This document shows, one piece after another, positions 50,200 to 58,955 of a stretch of 64,000 nt of DNA. The notes under the pieces were generated by a model. That model was given only the letters and a program-made list of their open reading frames with translations. It was not told where the DNA came from and did no database searches. This DNA is from Streptomyces sp. NBC_01669 (GTDB lineage: Bacteria > Actinomycetota > Actinomycetes > Streptomycetales > Streptomycetaceae), in contig NZ_JAPEQG010000002.1 in the NCBI RefSeq assembly GCF_026339735.1, positions 806,001 to 870,000 of the forward strand, in the 5' to 3' direction. Each line of letters starts with the position of its first letter. The stretch's first letter is position 1. Both the position numbers and the translations under genes were made by a program.

Positions 50200-50412
50200 T
50201 CATTTCTCGTCGACATTCACGAGCTGGCAGATCGACAACTGACTCCGGAACCGGGCGAGAATCGCTGTTCCTTGAGATGAACGAAGCCACTTGGAGGTGT
50301 CTGCGCGGATCGTTCCGGCGCTGATGCCGGCCAGCTCGGCGATTTCGCGGGCGGTGTAGAGCCGGCGGGGCTCGAAGGCCGTGGTCTCGCGTGCGAAGTG
50401 TTCGGCGATCAC
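50200..50412 (-). pseudogene. HTH protein remnant (plasmid-type), N-terminal part
   Basis: Reads IAEHFARETTAFEPRRLYTA then REIAELAGISAGTIRADTSK, a helix-turn-helix found in actinobacterial plasmid/integrative-element proteins. The C-terminus after TSKW is out of family. A C-terminal fragment of the same family is at 52594-52745, but the order (N-terminal fragment on the left, both minus) excludes one split gene, so these are two remnants. Confidence 0.5.
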
Positions 50413-50643
50413 GGCATCAATGACGGTGGGCCCCTGCGTGTGGAGCAGCGAGTGCGGACGTCATCAAGACCCACACTCGCATGACTGTTCGATACCAAGT
50501 GTGGGGGTCCCTCTCGTGTCCGGTGTCACCGGTAGGATCGTCATCGCTGAACGGATTCCTCCCTGAACTACACGCTGAGTGCGTCGAGTTCGCGAGCTCC
50601 GGCGTGCTTGGCGCCGGTCTGGAGGATGATGGGAGGCGATGTG

Positions 50644-50757
50644 ATGAGTTCAGATCTGGAGAAGCCCCGTAGGGCCTGGACCGGTGCCGAAAAGGCGCAG
50701 GTATGGCTTGGCGCCGCGGGCATTCTGGTGGCGATCATCATCGCGCTGGTGGGGTAG
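50644..50757 (+). CDS. Tiny membrane protein (37 aa)
   Basis: ATG 50644 with GGGAGG seven bases upstream: MSSDLEKPRRAWTGAEKAQV followed by one transmembrane helix (WLGAAGILVAIIIALVG). Small single-pass peptide of unknown role. A terminator hairpin follows at 50819. Confidence 0.5.
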   Translation: MSSDLEKPRRAWTGAEKAQVWLGAAGILVAIIIALVG

Positions 50758-50818
50758 TTCGCTCAGCACCTGGGGCGCCCACACACGAGACGGTCGGGAT
50801 CGGCAGCTGCACGTGCAG

Positions 50819-50851
50819 CGAGCCCGGTCTCCTGTTACGCGACCGGGCTCG
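50819..50851 (+). terminator. Hairpin terminator
   Basis: CGAGCCCGGTC (50819-50829) pairs with its complement (50841-50851) after the 37-residue ORF. Confidence 0.7.
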
Positions 50852-51218
50852 TGAACTGCGGCGGAGGGCTTGGCTCTGGCAGGAGCTGGGTCCTTCGCTG
50901 TTTTGCTGCGCCAGGCAAAGTTGCTTCGCCTTGCGCTTTCAGCCTACTGGAAATTCGTGTGCTTCCACGCCCCGAAAGGGGTTGTTTTTGGTTCCAGAAC
51001 GTGTGGTTTTGTACGTGGGAGCTGACACCACTTGTCGCTCAGAGCGGGGAACGCCCGGTTCTCCCGGAGGGCAATGTTGCTGAGTTCTGGCAACACCCGG
51101 GGCCTTGCGGTGGGAGCCTGGGGGTGCTCTGCGGGATGAGGGTGCCACGAGCTGACCACGGACCCTACAGAGGAGGAGTTAGTCGGCCAGGTCTTCCCCC
51201 GTGCAGCGGGCCCCTCGG
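50852..51218. other. Interval without recognised gene
   Basis: Contains short inverted repeats (CCCCGAAAGGGG near 50971; TGTTGC...GCAACA near 51074-51095) and relatively AT-rich DNA, but no supported gene or repeat array. Confidence 0.35.
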
Positions 51219-52385
51219 TCACGGCATGGACCGCAGGGGCGGGTGCTGCGTCGTTATCCCTGAGGGCTGGAGCAGTGGCGGAGGTTCGGGGCCGGGATCC
51301 TCGGTAACAACGACGCCGGCGGCCGCGTGGTCGAAACCGGCTGGCCAGCGAGTGTGCTCGCTGGCCAGCGCGCCGGTCAGACGTGCCTGGAGAAGGTCGG
51401 CCGTGCTCAGGTCGGAGCCACGCAAGTCGGCCAGGCGCAGGTCAGCGCTGCGGAAGACAGTGCCGCCTGCGTCGGCCTTGCGCAGGTTCGCCTCGCGCAG
51501 GTCGGCCTCGGTGAAGTCCGCGTCACGCAAGTCGGTTTCGACCAGCCGGGCGCCCCGCAGGTCAGCCAGAACGCAGCGGGCCCGGCGCAGGATCGCGGTC
51601 TTGAGGTCGGCGTGACGCAGGTTGACCGAGACGAGAGACGCCTGCGTCAGGTTGGCGTGGTACAGGCCCGCCGCCTCCATACAGGACCGGTCGAGGTTGA
51701 CCTCATGCAGCCACAGCCCGTCGCAGTCGGCCCGGCGCAGGTCCGTGACGCTGAGGTTGACCCAGGATTGCTCCCGGGGTTGCAGCAACAACACGCCGAG
51801 CCCAGTCAGCGCCACCTGGGCGTCGGCGGCACGGACCTCCAGCGGCACAACGTCGTTGATAGGCACGTCCGCCGCTGGAGCTGACGGTCCGGCGGGCGGC
51901 CACGGCAGGTGTGTCCGCAGGTAAGCGGCCTGAATGGAGATGACGGCCTCACGGTCGCGGGCGGAGTGCTCCGCGATCCGCCACAGCGCGTGGAGCCCGC
52001 CGATGCGCGTTTCCAGCTTGTCACTGCCGAGCTGATCGACGGCCGTGCTGAACCGGTCGGTGACATAGCCTTCCTGGGTGGCGCGCAAGCCGTCCTGGCT
52101 GACGCGCAGTTGCCGCCATGTGGCGTACGCGCCGAACAGCACGACCATGCCGCCCACGGCCTGCAGAAGTGTCGTACGGACGTCGTTCACCGCTTTGAGC
52201 CGGTCCTGCGCAGCGACGCTCGCCCCGGCGAGATCGTGGTCGACCACCACACCCGGCAGGACGACAAGCACCGTGCCGAGAAGGGCCAGCCCCGCTGTCC
52301 CGGCCAGCAGGGCCGCGATCGCACGATGCCTGACCAGCCGGTCACGCCACGGCCTGCGACCGCGGCCCGGCTCCCCCATCTCCAT
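51219..52385 (-). CDS. Membrane-anchored pentapeptide-repeat protein
   Basis: A 388-residue protein from ATG 52385 (MEMGEPGRG). Two hydrophobic segments (IAALLAGTAGLALLGTVLVV and TLLQAVGGMVVLFGAYATW), a helical region (YVTDRFSTAVDQLGSDKLET), then about 20 pentapeptide units A(D/N)LxX (ADLKTAILRRARCVLADLRG, ADFTEADLREANLRKADAGG). The C-terminus is Pro-rich. Membrane pentapeptide proteins of this layout are common in Streptomyces. Function unknown. Confidence 0.75.
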   Translation of the reverse strand: MEMGEPGRGRRPWRDRLVRHRAIAALLAGTAGLALLGTVLVVLPGVVVDHDLAGASVAAQDRLKAVNDVRTTLLQAVGGMVVLFGAYATWRQLRVSQDGLRATQEGYVTDRFSTAVDQLGSDKLETRIGGLHALWRIAEHSARDREAVISIQAAYLRTHLPWPPAGPSAPAADVPINDVVPLEVRAADAQVALTGLGVLLLQPREQSWVNLSVTDLRRADCDGLWLHEVNLDRSCMEAAGLYHANLTQASLVSVNLRHADLKTAILRRARCVLADLRGARLVETDLRDADFTEADLREANLRKADAGGTVFRSADLRLADLRGSDLSTADLLQARLTGALASEHTRWPAGFDHAAAGVVVTEDPGPEPPPLLQPSGITTQHPPLRSMP

Positions 52386-52593
52386 GAGCATGGGAGCCTA
52401 GGCGCCGCTCAAAAAACGATCAAGTGCACGACTTCGAGCCGCGGCGCTCAACTGCCACTGGCCCGACGGGCAATCACAGGGCGACGCAGGGCGTTGCCAG
52501 TTCTCATCGACATTTGGGAGCCCTGTGATCGCTAAGTGCTGCCCGAAACCGTCGATAAACGTTGCCCACTCTCGCCTACAGAACCAAACGTGG

Positions 52594-52745
52594 TTACGGC
52601 GTGGCGCGTCGGTAGCCGCAGCGTCCTGTCAGGGCGGCGGTGATGGTGTTGCTGCCGTACCAGCGGTTCGCGGGGCCGTTGGTGTCGTCGGGGGCAGGCC
52701 AGCGGCCCTTGGAGACGTCGGCGCGGATCGTGGCGGCGCTGATGT
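52594..52745 (-). pseudogene. HTH protein remnant, C-terminal part
   Basis: Reads ISAATIRADVSKGRWPAPDD then TNGPANRWYGSNTITAALTG and ends RCGYRRATP. It is the second half of the family represented at 50200-50412. The N-terminus is missing. Confidence 0.5.
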
Positions 52746-52858
52746 GAGTGCAGAAATCCGCCAAGAATCTCCGGGGCCTAGACGGAGAGGGGGCCGACGG
52801 GCCACACTCGCCATGTAGAACCCGGAGAACCGGGCAAGTATCCGACGGAAGGATCGAC

Positions 52859-53011
52859 ATGGCCGATGCACGAGAAGCGGTAGAGCTTGCGGCGGCAGTG
52901 ATCCGCGAGGCGATCACCTGCGAGCGCACGGAATGCACGCCCGAAGACCACCAGCGGTTCGTCTCCGAGAACATGCAGATCGCCTCCGAGCAGACCATCC
53001 GCCACACCTGA
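52859..53011 (+). CDS. Small helical protein (50 aa)
   Basis: ATG 52859 with CGGAAGGA upstream encodes ADAREAVELAAAVIREAITC and ERTECTPEDHQRFVSENMQI. First gene of a same-strand run of seven genes. No family recognised. Confidence 0.5.
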   Translation: MADAREAVELAAAVIREAITCERTECTPEDHQRFVSENMQIASEQTIRHT

Positions 53012-53030
53012 GCCGAGGTAAGGCCCCCTC

Positions 53031-53555
53031 ATGAAGATCACGATCGAAGGCGCGAGCGAGGATTTCGCCGAGAAGGTGCTCACCCTCGCCGCGCAGCAAG
53101 GCGCGAACCTCACCATCAACACCGTCGAAACCGGGTGGACGGTCGAGCGCGCCGAACGCTATCTCCGCTCGCTCCCCGCCGGCGCCCGCACGTTCGCTCA
53201 GCTCGTGGTCGACGGTGACGGCCGCGCCGAGGCGGAGACGCTGCGTGCACAGGTCGGCAAGCTCAACGGCCCCACCGTCGCCCTGTCCCGCGCGGTGCCG
53301 CGCGGGGTGCGCGAGGGCTGGTGGCCCGAGGGCACCCCGGCGCCCATCGAGAAAGTGGACGACCCCGACCACCCGTCCTGGCAGAAGGTCGAGGCCTACG
53401 TGATGACCAGCGACAACGTCCCCATCTTTCGGCAGGCCCTCGTCCGGATCACGACCGCCAAGCAGGCGGCCGAAGCCGCAGGGTTGGCCCCCGGCGGCCC
53501 AGGTAAGACCGCCGCCACCTCGCACCTCGACCTGTTCGAGGAGGAAGCGACGTGA
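53031..53555 (+). CDS. Hypothetical protein
   Basis: A 174-residue protein from ATG 53031, 19 bases after the previous stop. KITIEGASEDFAEKVLTLAA, TGWTVERAERYLRSLPAGAR and a conserved-looking VPRGVREGWWPEGTPAPIEK. Mobile-element accessory protein of unknown role. Its stop overlaps the next start. Confidence 0.5.
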   Translation: MKITIEGASEDFAEKVLTLAAQQGANLTINTVETGWTVERAERYLRSLPAGARTFAQLVVDGDGRAEAETLRAQVGKLNGPTVALSRAVPRGVREGWWPEGTPAPIEKVDDPDHPSWQKVEAYVMTSDNVPIFRQALVRITTAKQAAEAAGLAPGGPGKTAATSHLDLFEEEAT

Positions 53556-54013
53556 CCACTCCTCTCCCCCCGTTAGAGGCCGCCCGGTCGGCGGCCGCGA
53601 CGGACCCCGACCCGGCCCCGGGAAGCTGGGCGGCTCACCTGCACACCGCGCTCTCCGAGGTCGACCGGCTGACCGAGCGCCTCGCCCGCTTCGGCACCCC
53701 CGTGACGAGCTACCCGCCGCTGCCGCCGCCGGACCCCGGCTACGCCAAGATCGCACGGCAGCGTGCCGAGATGGAGACCGGGTTCATCGACCAGGAATGG
53801 GCTGTCGGTTGGGTGATCTGCCCGGCCCGCGAGAAGTGCACCAGCGGACGTCTGAACTCCGTCTTCCAGCCGCTGAAGAACGGGCGTCTGCCCATGCACC
53901 GGGATTCCCTCGGGCGGGCCTGCGACGGCGCGAACAAGAAGCCCACCACCCCGCCGTTGAAGCTGCGCACCGCCGACACCGCCGCCGTTACCGAGGGAGA
54001 GGGAACGTCATGA
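53552..54013 (+). CDS. Hypothetical protein
   Basis: A 153-residue protein from GTG 53552 (GTGA overlap). N-terminal helix (ARSAAATDPDPAPGSWAAHL...LHTALSEVDRLTERLARF), then a basic C-terminal region with two Cys (VICPAREKCTSGRL). No domain recognised. Overlaps the next gene by ATGA. Confidence 0.5.
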   Translation: MTTPLPPLEAARSAAATDPDPAPGSWAAHLHTALSEVDRLTERLARFGTPVTSYPPLPPPDPGYAKIARQRAEMETGFIDQEWAVGWVICPAREKCTSGRLNSVFQPLKNGRLPMHRDSLGRACDGANKKPTTPPLKLRTADTAAVTEGEGTS

Positions 54014-54201
54014 CGTCGCCCGCCATCACGGAGAGCGGCACCGTCAGCGAGACCGTCTCGGAGCCCGCGTGCACCCTCTGCGGGATGACGGACATCAACT
54101 TCGTCCGCGCGGCCGCCGCCGGGTGGCGCCGCGTGCTGGGGCGCCTCGCCTGCTCCCACTGCGCGGGCCGCTTCCCGGCCTGGATGCACAGCCGGTTCTG
54201 A
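54010..54201 (+). CDS. Small zinc-ribbon protein (63 aa)
   Basis: ATG 54010 overlaps the preceding stop. CTLCGMTDINF and LACSHCAGRFPAW provide two CxxC pairs, a probable zinc ribbon. Part of the same transcription unit. Confidence 0.5.
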   Translation: MTSPAITESGTVSETVSEPACTLCGMTDINFVRAAAAGWRRVLGRLACSHCAGRFPAWMHSRF

Positions 54202-54240
54202 CCGACCCCTGACACCACAAACCAGTAGGGAGAACTCTCC

Positions 54241-54993
54241 ATGTCCAACCAGCAGTTACGCACCCCTGAGCAACGTCTCGTCACCGCGAAGCGGGACCTC
54301 GGACTCCCGGTCGTCGTCGCCATCTGCGGGTCCACCCGCTTCATGGCGCAGATGGCCGAGGCGGACCGGCACGAGACCGCCGCCGGGCGGATCGTCGTCA
54401 AGCCCGGCTGCAACCTCAAGGAACCCCACCCGCTGTGGGCGGACCCCGCCCGGGCCGAACGTCTCAAGGACGAGCTGGACGAGCTGCACCGCGCGAAGCT
54501 CCGCCTCGCTGACGAGGTCCTGGTCGTCGGCGACTACATCGGGGACTCCACCCGCTCCGAGATCCGCTACGCCCGCACCCTGGGCAAGCCGGTTCGCTTC
54601 ACGCACCCCGAGGTGGACCCGGACCCCGCCCCGCTGCCGGTCGCCTCGTACGCGATGTCGCTCACCGGGTCCGGCGGGACGGTCGCGCTGCCGGCCGTGG
54701 AGCCGGTGCCCGGCCTGCATGTCTACGAACTGCCGGTGGAGCACTGCGAGGAGGGCGACGGCGTCGCCAACCCGTGGCGGCTCGGCCACCACTCCGGCAA
54801 GGCGCTGGCCGCGTTCCCCTCCCAGGACGACGCGCTCCGCGCCGCCCGCGAGGTGGCCGACCTGACCGACTGGACCCGCCCGGCCGAGGATCTCCGCACG
54901 GACGCGGACCTCGACCTGGAGGAGTACGTCGACCGCATGGAGACGCGCACGAACGGCCTGTTCATCACCCCGCAGAAGGAGTTGGCGCTGTGA
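54241..54993 (+). CDS. Nucleoside deoxyribosyltransferase-like / phage-type protein
   Basis: A 250-residue protein from ATG 54241 (GGGAGAAC upstream). Residues about 24-120 (VVVAICGSTRFMAQMAEADR, LRLADEVLVVGDYIGDSTRS, EIRYARTLGKPVRF) match the fold of phage and mobile-element nucleoside 2-deoxyribosyltransferase-like proteins. The rest is unassigned (C-terminal DLDLEEYVDRMETRTNGLFI). Possible role in nucleotide modification or salvage; substrate unknown. Confidence 0.55.
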   Translation: MSNQQLRTPEQRLVTAKRDLGLPVVVAICGSTRFMAQMAEADRHETAAGRIVVKPGCNLKEPHPLWADPARAERLKDELDELHRAKLRLADEVLVVGDYIGDSTRSEIRYARTLGKPVRFTHPEVDPDPAPLPVASYAMSLTGSGGTVALPAVEPVPGLHVYELPVEHCEEGDGVANPWRLGHHSGKALAAFPSQDDALRAAREVADLTDWTRPAEDLRTDADLDLEEYVDRMETRTNGLFITPQKELAL

Positions 54994-55388
54994 CGCTGCA
55001 CGATCCCGTCCGGGCCGCGGACGACCTGTGGAAGCGGCTCATCGAGCACCAGCCCGGGATGGCGGCCGCGCTCGCCATGCAGGTGCGGGAGCTGCCCTCG
55101 GACTGGCCGCTGCGCGTGCTCGGCGTCGGCCGCCCCGAGGCCGCGCTCGCGCTGCCCTCCTCCAGCTCCGAGCAGCGGGTGGAGGTGGAGCCGTACGACG
55201 CAGACATGGAGGACTGCTCCGCCTGCCTGGAGGCCGAAGACGACCCCTGCCGCTACCACGCGGGCGTCTCGGTCGGGTACCAGATGCTGGGCCAGTCGCT
55301 GCTCGACGCGGTCAAGCTCGACAAGGACGTCACGGTCCGGGTGGTGCTCCAGCGGCTCTCCGACGCGGAGGACGAGGAGACCCGCTGA
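54990..55388 (+). CDS. Hypothetical protein
   Basis: A 132-residue protein from GTG 54990 (GTGA overlap). VTLHDPVRAADDLWKRLIEH, acidic middle with DMEDCSACLEAEDDPCRYHA (three Cys and a His, possible metal site), and a C-terminal helix. Its stop TGA overlaps the next ATG. Confidence 0.5.
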   Translation: MTLHDPVRAADDLWKRLIEHQPGMAAALAMQVRELPSDWPLRVLGVGRPEAALALPSSSSEQRVEVEPYDADMEDCSACLEAEDDPCRYHAGVSVGYQMLGQSLLDAVKLDKDVTVRVVLQRLSDAEDEETR

Positions 55389-55510
55389 TGACCACCGCCA
55401 CGAACCCGCCGCGAGGCGAGTGCCGCCAGTGTTGGTTCCACGCCTACGCCTCCCGTGAGGCCCACGCGCACCTCGGTCCGCGTGAGAAGCCGTTGTCCTA
55501 TCGATCTTGA
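55388..55510 (+). pseudogene. Small Cys-containing protein, truncated by an IS5 element
   Basis: ATG 55388: TTATNPPRGECRQCWFHAYA then SREAHAHLGPREKPLS, followed by foreign sequence and TGA 55508-55510. CRQC suggests a zinc ribbon. The next 120 bases belong to the IS5-like element. Confidence 0.45.
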
Positions 55511-55595
55511 GTGCGGTGTGATCGAAAGTGGCCGGTGGGTCGGGTGATTTCGTCGTGGCCGTGCATGAAGACAGGGCCCCTGGTGCAGTTCGGAG

Positions 55596-56561
55596 TTGCT
55601 GAGACCACGAACGCGCCCGGAGGCCCTGTTGTCCTTGTTGTACGCGGTCGACAACGACGAGTTCAACTCATCCGGCGGTGCGTGCGATTGCCTCGCGCAC
55701 CGGTTCGGGAACGCCGCCGACCAGCCCGACCGCGCCCGCGCCTACGACACCGACATGACGGAAGAGCAGTGGGCGGCACTCAGGCCGCTGCTGCCGGTAC
55801 CTGCCTGGCTGGAGGGCAGGGGCGGCCAACCGGAGGGCTACTGCCACCGGCAGATGCTGGACGCGGTCTTCTACGTCGTCGACAACGGCATCAAGTGGCG
55901 GGCGATGCCCGCAGATTTCCCCGTGTGGGACCGGGTCTACGCCTTCTGGCGCCGCTGGCGCCAGAACGGGCTGATCGCCGAGCTCCACGACCGGCTGCGC
56001 GGGAAGGTCCGCGAGGCGGCGGGACGTGATCCGGAGCCGACAGCCGGGGCCATCGACTCGCAGTCGGTGAAGGCGGACTCGGTGGTGGGCGCCGGCAGCC
56101 GCGGCTGGGACGGCGGCAAGAAGATCAACGGCAGGCGCCGACACCTGATCTGCGACACGATCGGCCTGCTGTTGCAGATCAGGGTGCTGTCCGCCGACAT
56201 CACCGACCGCGAGGCCGCGGTGGAGATGCTGCCCGCACTACGGACACGGTTCCCCACCATCACCAAGCTGTGGGCTGACGGCGGCTACACCGGAGTGCTG
56301 ATCACCTGGGCCCTGGCCGTGCTGCACCTGGTCGTCACCGTGGTCAAGCGCAGTGACGACGTGAAGGGGTTCGTGGTGCTGCCGAGGCGGTGGGTGGTGG
56401 AGAGAACATTCGGGTGGCTGATGCGGTCGAGGCGCCTGGCCCGTGACTACGAGCGCCGGTGCGACTCCAGCGAGGCGATGATCATGTGGTCGATGACGAT
56501 GCTCATGACCCGCCGCCTGGCACCGCGGCGGCCAGCGCGAAGCGCCCCGTCGGCTCCTTGA
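55596..56561 (+). CDS. IS5-family transposase
   Basis: The domain starts at MTEEQWAALRPLLPVPAWLE (55758). AGAIDSQSVKADSVVGAGSR (D), TKLWADGGYTGVLITWALA (D) and RRWVVERTFGWLMRSRRLAR (E) form the IS5/IS1182-type DDE core. Several upstream GTG/TTG codons could start it. The tail after RRLA overlaps the minus-strand gene at 56503, so the right end of the IS was lost there. It is close to complete. Confidence 0.85.
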   Translation: MLRPRTRPEALLSLLYAVDNDEFNSSGGACDCLAHRFGNAADQPDRARAYDTDMTEEQWAALRPLLPVPAWLEGRGGQPEGYCHRQMLDAVFYVVDNGIKWRAMPADFPVWDRVYAFWRRWRQNGLIAELHDRLRGKVREAAGRDPEPTAGAIDSQSVKADSVVGAGSRGWDGGKKINGRRRHLICDTIGLLLQIRVLSADITDREAAVEMLPALRTRFPTITKLWADGGYTGVLITWALAVLHLVVTVVKRSDDVKGFVVLPRRWVVERTFGWLMRSRRLARDYERRCDSSEAMIMWSMTMLMTRRLAPRRPARSAPSAP

Positions 56562-57012
56562 CCAGCCAGCCCCGCCGCACCAGCCGGTTCGCCTTCGACC
56601 GCACCCCCTCCAGCTTCGCCGCCACCGGCTCCACCCCCAGCCTCTCGGCAACCTCCTTACAAGCCAGCGGCGTTGACGAAGACGCCAAGACCTCCACGAT
56701 CCGCTGATACTCCGCGGACAGCACCGTCACCTGACGCCCCTCACTGAACGCCGGAACCACCGCGCCCTTCGACGGCGACGGCGACGGGGCAGCGTTCTCC
56801 GCGACCGGCACCGCGGCTTCTTCCGCCCGGGCGCCTGCGTCCGGATCAGCGAGAACCTCCACCACTGCCTCCCGCGCGATCACGAACCGCTCCCAGAAAC
56901 GCTCCGCATCCCGCAACTCGGCCAGAACCCGGTCGGCTTCCTCGCGCAGCACCTCCACCCGCTGCCGAGCCCCGCGCTCCCGTTCCTCCAGCAAACCGAC
57001 GACCGACGCCAT
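56503..57012 (-). CDS. Coiled-coil and winged-helix hypothetical protein
   Basis: A 169-residue protein from ATG 57012. Residues 1-55 (VGLLEERERGARQRVEVLRE, EADRVLAELRDAERFWERF) form a coiled coil. A variable linker precedes a winged helix (YQRIVEVLASSSTPLACKEV, AERLGVEPVAAKLEGVRSKA). This architecture recurs many times in Streptomyces plasmids and near IS elements. Its stop lies within the transposase end, so the last few residues may be altered. Confidence 0.6.
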   Translation of the reverse strand: MASVVGLLEERERGARQRVEVLREEADRVLAELRDAERFWERFVIAREAVVEVLADPDAGARAEEAAVPVAENAAPSPSPSKGAVVPAFSEGRQVTVLSAEYQRIVEVLASSSTPLACKEVAERLGVEPVAAKLEGVRSKANRLVRRGWLVKEPTGRFALAAAVPGGGS

Positions 57013-57114
57013 CGAGCACCTCCACAACCAGGACGACACGATGCGTCCTGTCTGCCACAGAACCCACCACACCATGCCTGACCAGCGGAAAGTCAGCGAT
57101 CAAGTACGGAAAGA

Positions 57115-57270
57115 CAACAGCTTCTCATGCGAGACGACGACACCGCGCTCGAGCATCAGCTCCTCCACCTCACGGAAGGACAGCGGAAACCGGAAGTACA
57201 GCCACACACAGTGGGAGATCACCTCGACCGGGTACCGATGGCCCTTGTACGACGGCGACACGTCCCCCAC
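57115..57270 (-). pseudogene. IS6-family transposase N-terminal fragment
   Basis: From GTG 57270: GDVSPSYKGHRYPVEVISHC, VWLYFRFPLSFREVEELMLE and RGVVVSHEKL, the N-terminus of IS6-family transposases. It ends after about 52 residues; the DDE core is absent. The interval 57271-57439 holds nothing recognised. Confidence 0.75.
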
Positions 57271-57439
57271 GGACAACCCTCTCCAGCATGATCAACCCGA
57301 AGATCATCCCACTCAGCCAGCCAACGTGACAGCGCCGCGGGCGGAAATGCCCAGCCGCGTACGCGTGAATGTGCCCACTCCGGCGTACTGCACAGCGCCG
57401 GGCCGTTCGAGAGGAGACCGCCCGGGGCCGATGCTGTCC

Positions 57440-58258
57440 CTACGAAGATTCCCGTTGACCGGTGTCCGCCGCGGAGTCGGGCGTGGCACTCAGGGGCAGG
57501 AGCTGGGGGCGTTTCGCGGCGCGGCCGTCGCCGGAGGACTGACCACGCAAACGGCGTCCGAGCCAGGGGCCGAGGAATGCGGCCGCCCAGCGCAGTTCGG
57601 CTCCTGCGGCTTGCCAGCCCGTGGGGACCCTCTGTGGCGGCAGGGGGAGCGTCCAGGCGTCGTCGCTTCCGGGCAGGTGGATGGCGTGGGCGACGGCTGC
57701 GGCGATCCGCTCGTGGCCGAGGGGGCTGGCGTGGAGTCGGTCCGCACTCCACAGCCGTGGATCGGTGGCGACGGCCTGTCGGCCGGTCTCGGCGACCGCG
57801 ACCCCGTGACGGGCGGCCGCAGCGCGGATGCGGGTATTGAGGTCGAACACGCGGGACCTGATCGGCCGGGCAAGGGGCACGATCTTCCCTACGTCGGGGA
57901 AGGTCAGCGTCACCACGTGGGCCCCGGCTGCCGTGAGCGCGGCGAACATCTCTTCCAGGTGCCCGGCCACCTCTGCGGCGTCGAACCGGGGCCGAAGCAG
58001 GTCGTTGACCCCGGTGACAACGGTGGCCAGGTCGGGCCCCAGGGCCAGGGCGGGCCCCAGCTGTTCAGCGCGGACCTGGCCGGCGACACGGCCTCGTACG
58101 GCAAGGTTGGCGTACCGAAGCCCCGAGTTAACGGCCGCGAGGTGCTCGGCGAGCCGGTCGGCAAAGCCCCGTAGGCCGACGGCGTCGTCCCCGTCGCCGA
58201 GCCCTTCGGTCTGGCTGTCGCCCAAGGCGACGTAGCGCAGGTATTCACCGTTCGGCAT
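57440..58258 (-). CDS. SGNH/GDSL-family hydrolase
   Basis: A 272-residue protein from ATG 58258. YLRYVALGDSQTEGLGDGDD holds the catalytic Ser in GDSQ, TVVTGVNDLLRP the GxND block, and SADRLHASPLGHERIAAAVA the Asp-His pair. No signal peptide, so probably cytoplasmic esterase or lipase. It overlaps the padR gene by 14 bases, so they form one operon. Confidence 0.85.
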   Translation of the reverse strand: MPNGEYLRYVALGDSQTEGLGDGDDAVGLRGFADRLAEHLAAVNSGLRYANLAVRGRVAGQVRAEQLGPALALGPDLATVVTGVNDLLRPRFDAAEVAGHLEEMFAALTAAGAHVVTLTFPDVGKIVPLARPIRSRVFDLNTRIRAAAARHGVAVAETGRQAVATDPRLWSADRLHASPLGHERIAAAVAHAIHLPGSDDAWTLPLPPQRVPTGWQAAGAELRWAAAFLGPWLGRRLRGQSSGDGRAAKRPQLLPLSATPDSAADTGQRESS

Positions 58259-58814
58259 GAGTCGACTGCCTTTCCTTGAGGACGACTGCGATCCGCAGGC
58301 ACCAGTCCCGGTGCTCCTGCTCAAAGGCCAGGCCGCGCAGGCAGGTCAGGTACGGCCCGATCCGCTCGCCCCGGCGGAGGAACTCCTCCTCATCCGCATC
58401 GCCGCGCAGTTGCCGCAGCAGCTTGCCGAGAAGTTCGATCTTGGCCTCGGCCGCGGACGCTCGCTCTTCGAGCTGTTCGATCACCGGCGCCGTGCCGATG
58501 CGGTCGGCGGTGTGGACTTTGACGAGCAGATCGTCGCGGATGAACGAGGGCTTCGATACGGCTGCGGCGAACCTCTCCAGCTCGGCGCGACCGGCGTCGG
58601 TGACCCGGAACAGACGTTTGTTGGGCCGGGTCTCCTGGACCACCTGCCGACCCGCGACCAGCCCTTCCTTCTCCAGCTTGGTCAGCTCGGCGTACAGCTG
58701 CTGCGGCAGGGCGTGCCAGAAGTTCGCGACGCCGACGTCGAACGCCTTCGCCAGCTGGTATCCGCTGTACTCGCCGTCCAGCAGCGCCGCCAGCACCGCA
58801 TGCCGCAAGGCCAT
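58245..58814 (-). CDS. PadR-family transcriptional regulator
   Basis: A 189-residue protein from ATG 58814 (GAAGGGGCT upstream). Winged helix: LRHAVLAALLDGEYSGYQLA, PQQLYAELTKLEKEGLVAGR, KRLFRVTDAGRAELERF; C-terminal Vir-type helical dimerisation region. The perfect palindrome just upstream (58854-58889) is its likely operator. It would control itself, the GDSL gene and the divergent gene that starts at 58901. Confidence 0.85.
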   Translation of the reverse strand: MALRHAVLAALLDGEYSGYQLAKAFDVGVANFWHALPQQLYAELTKLEKEGLVAGRQVVQETRPNKRLFRVTDAGRAELERFAAAVSKPSFIRDDLLVKVHTADRIGTAPVIEQLEERASAAEAKIELLGKLLRQLRGDADEEEFLRRGERIGPYLTCLRGLAFEQEHRDWCLRIAVVLKERQSTHAER

Positions 58815-58853
58815 CGAAGCAGCCCCTTCCCTTTCCTTGTCCGCCGCTGCATC

Positions 58854-58889
58854 ATACTCAAGAAAATGACTAGTCATATCCTTGAGTAT
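58854..58889. promoter_or_regulatory. 36-bp palindromic operator for PadR
   Basis: Outer arms ATACTCAAG (58854-58862) and CTTGAGTAT (58881-58889), and an inner palindrome ATGACTAGTCAT (58866-58877), share one centre of symmetry. It lies between the divergent padR and SnoaL/NTF2-like genes. PadR operators of this kind are known; binding here is inferred. Confidence 0.75.
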
Positions 58890-58900
58890 CGGGAGAGGTC

Positions 58901-58955
58901 ATGGAGACTGCTGAACGCTTCCGCTCTGCCGCGGAGAAGGGTGAACTCGCCGCTG
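58901..58955 (+). pseudogene. NTF2/SnoaL-like gene, truncated after about 18 codons
   Basis: ATG 58901 (GGGAGAGG upstream) starts METAERFRSAAEKGELAA, like the N-terminus of SnoaL-like proteins, then enters the terminal repeat of the integrase-core IS. It was the divergent target of the PadR operator. Confidence 0.6.

Noticed and set aside
50590-50640. Hairpin CCGGCG/CGCCGG with loop TGCTTGG upstream of the 37-residue membrane ORF
   Set aside because: Loop is 7 nt rather than 16 and reads TGCTTGG, not TGCTTTG; the outer stem is weak. Probably chance.
50200-52745. One split HTH gene (50200-50412 plus 52594-52745)
   Set aside because: Both are on the minus strand, and the N-terminal piece lies to the left of the C-terminal piece, so they cannot be halves of one interrupted gene.
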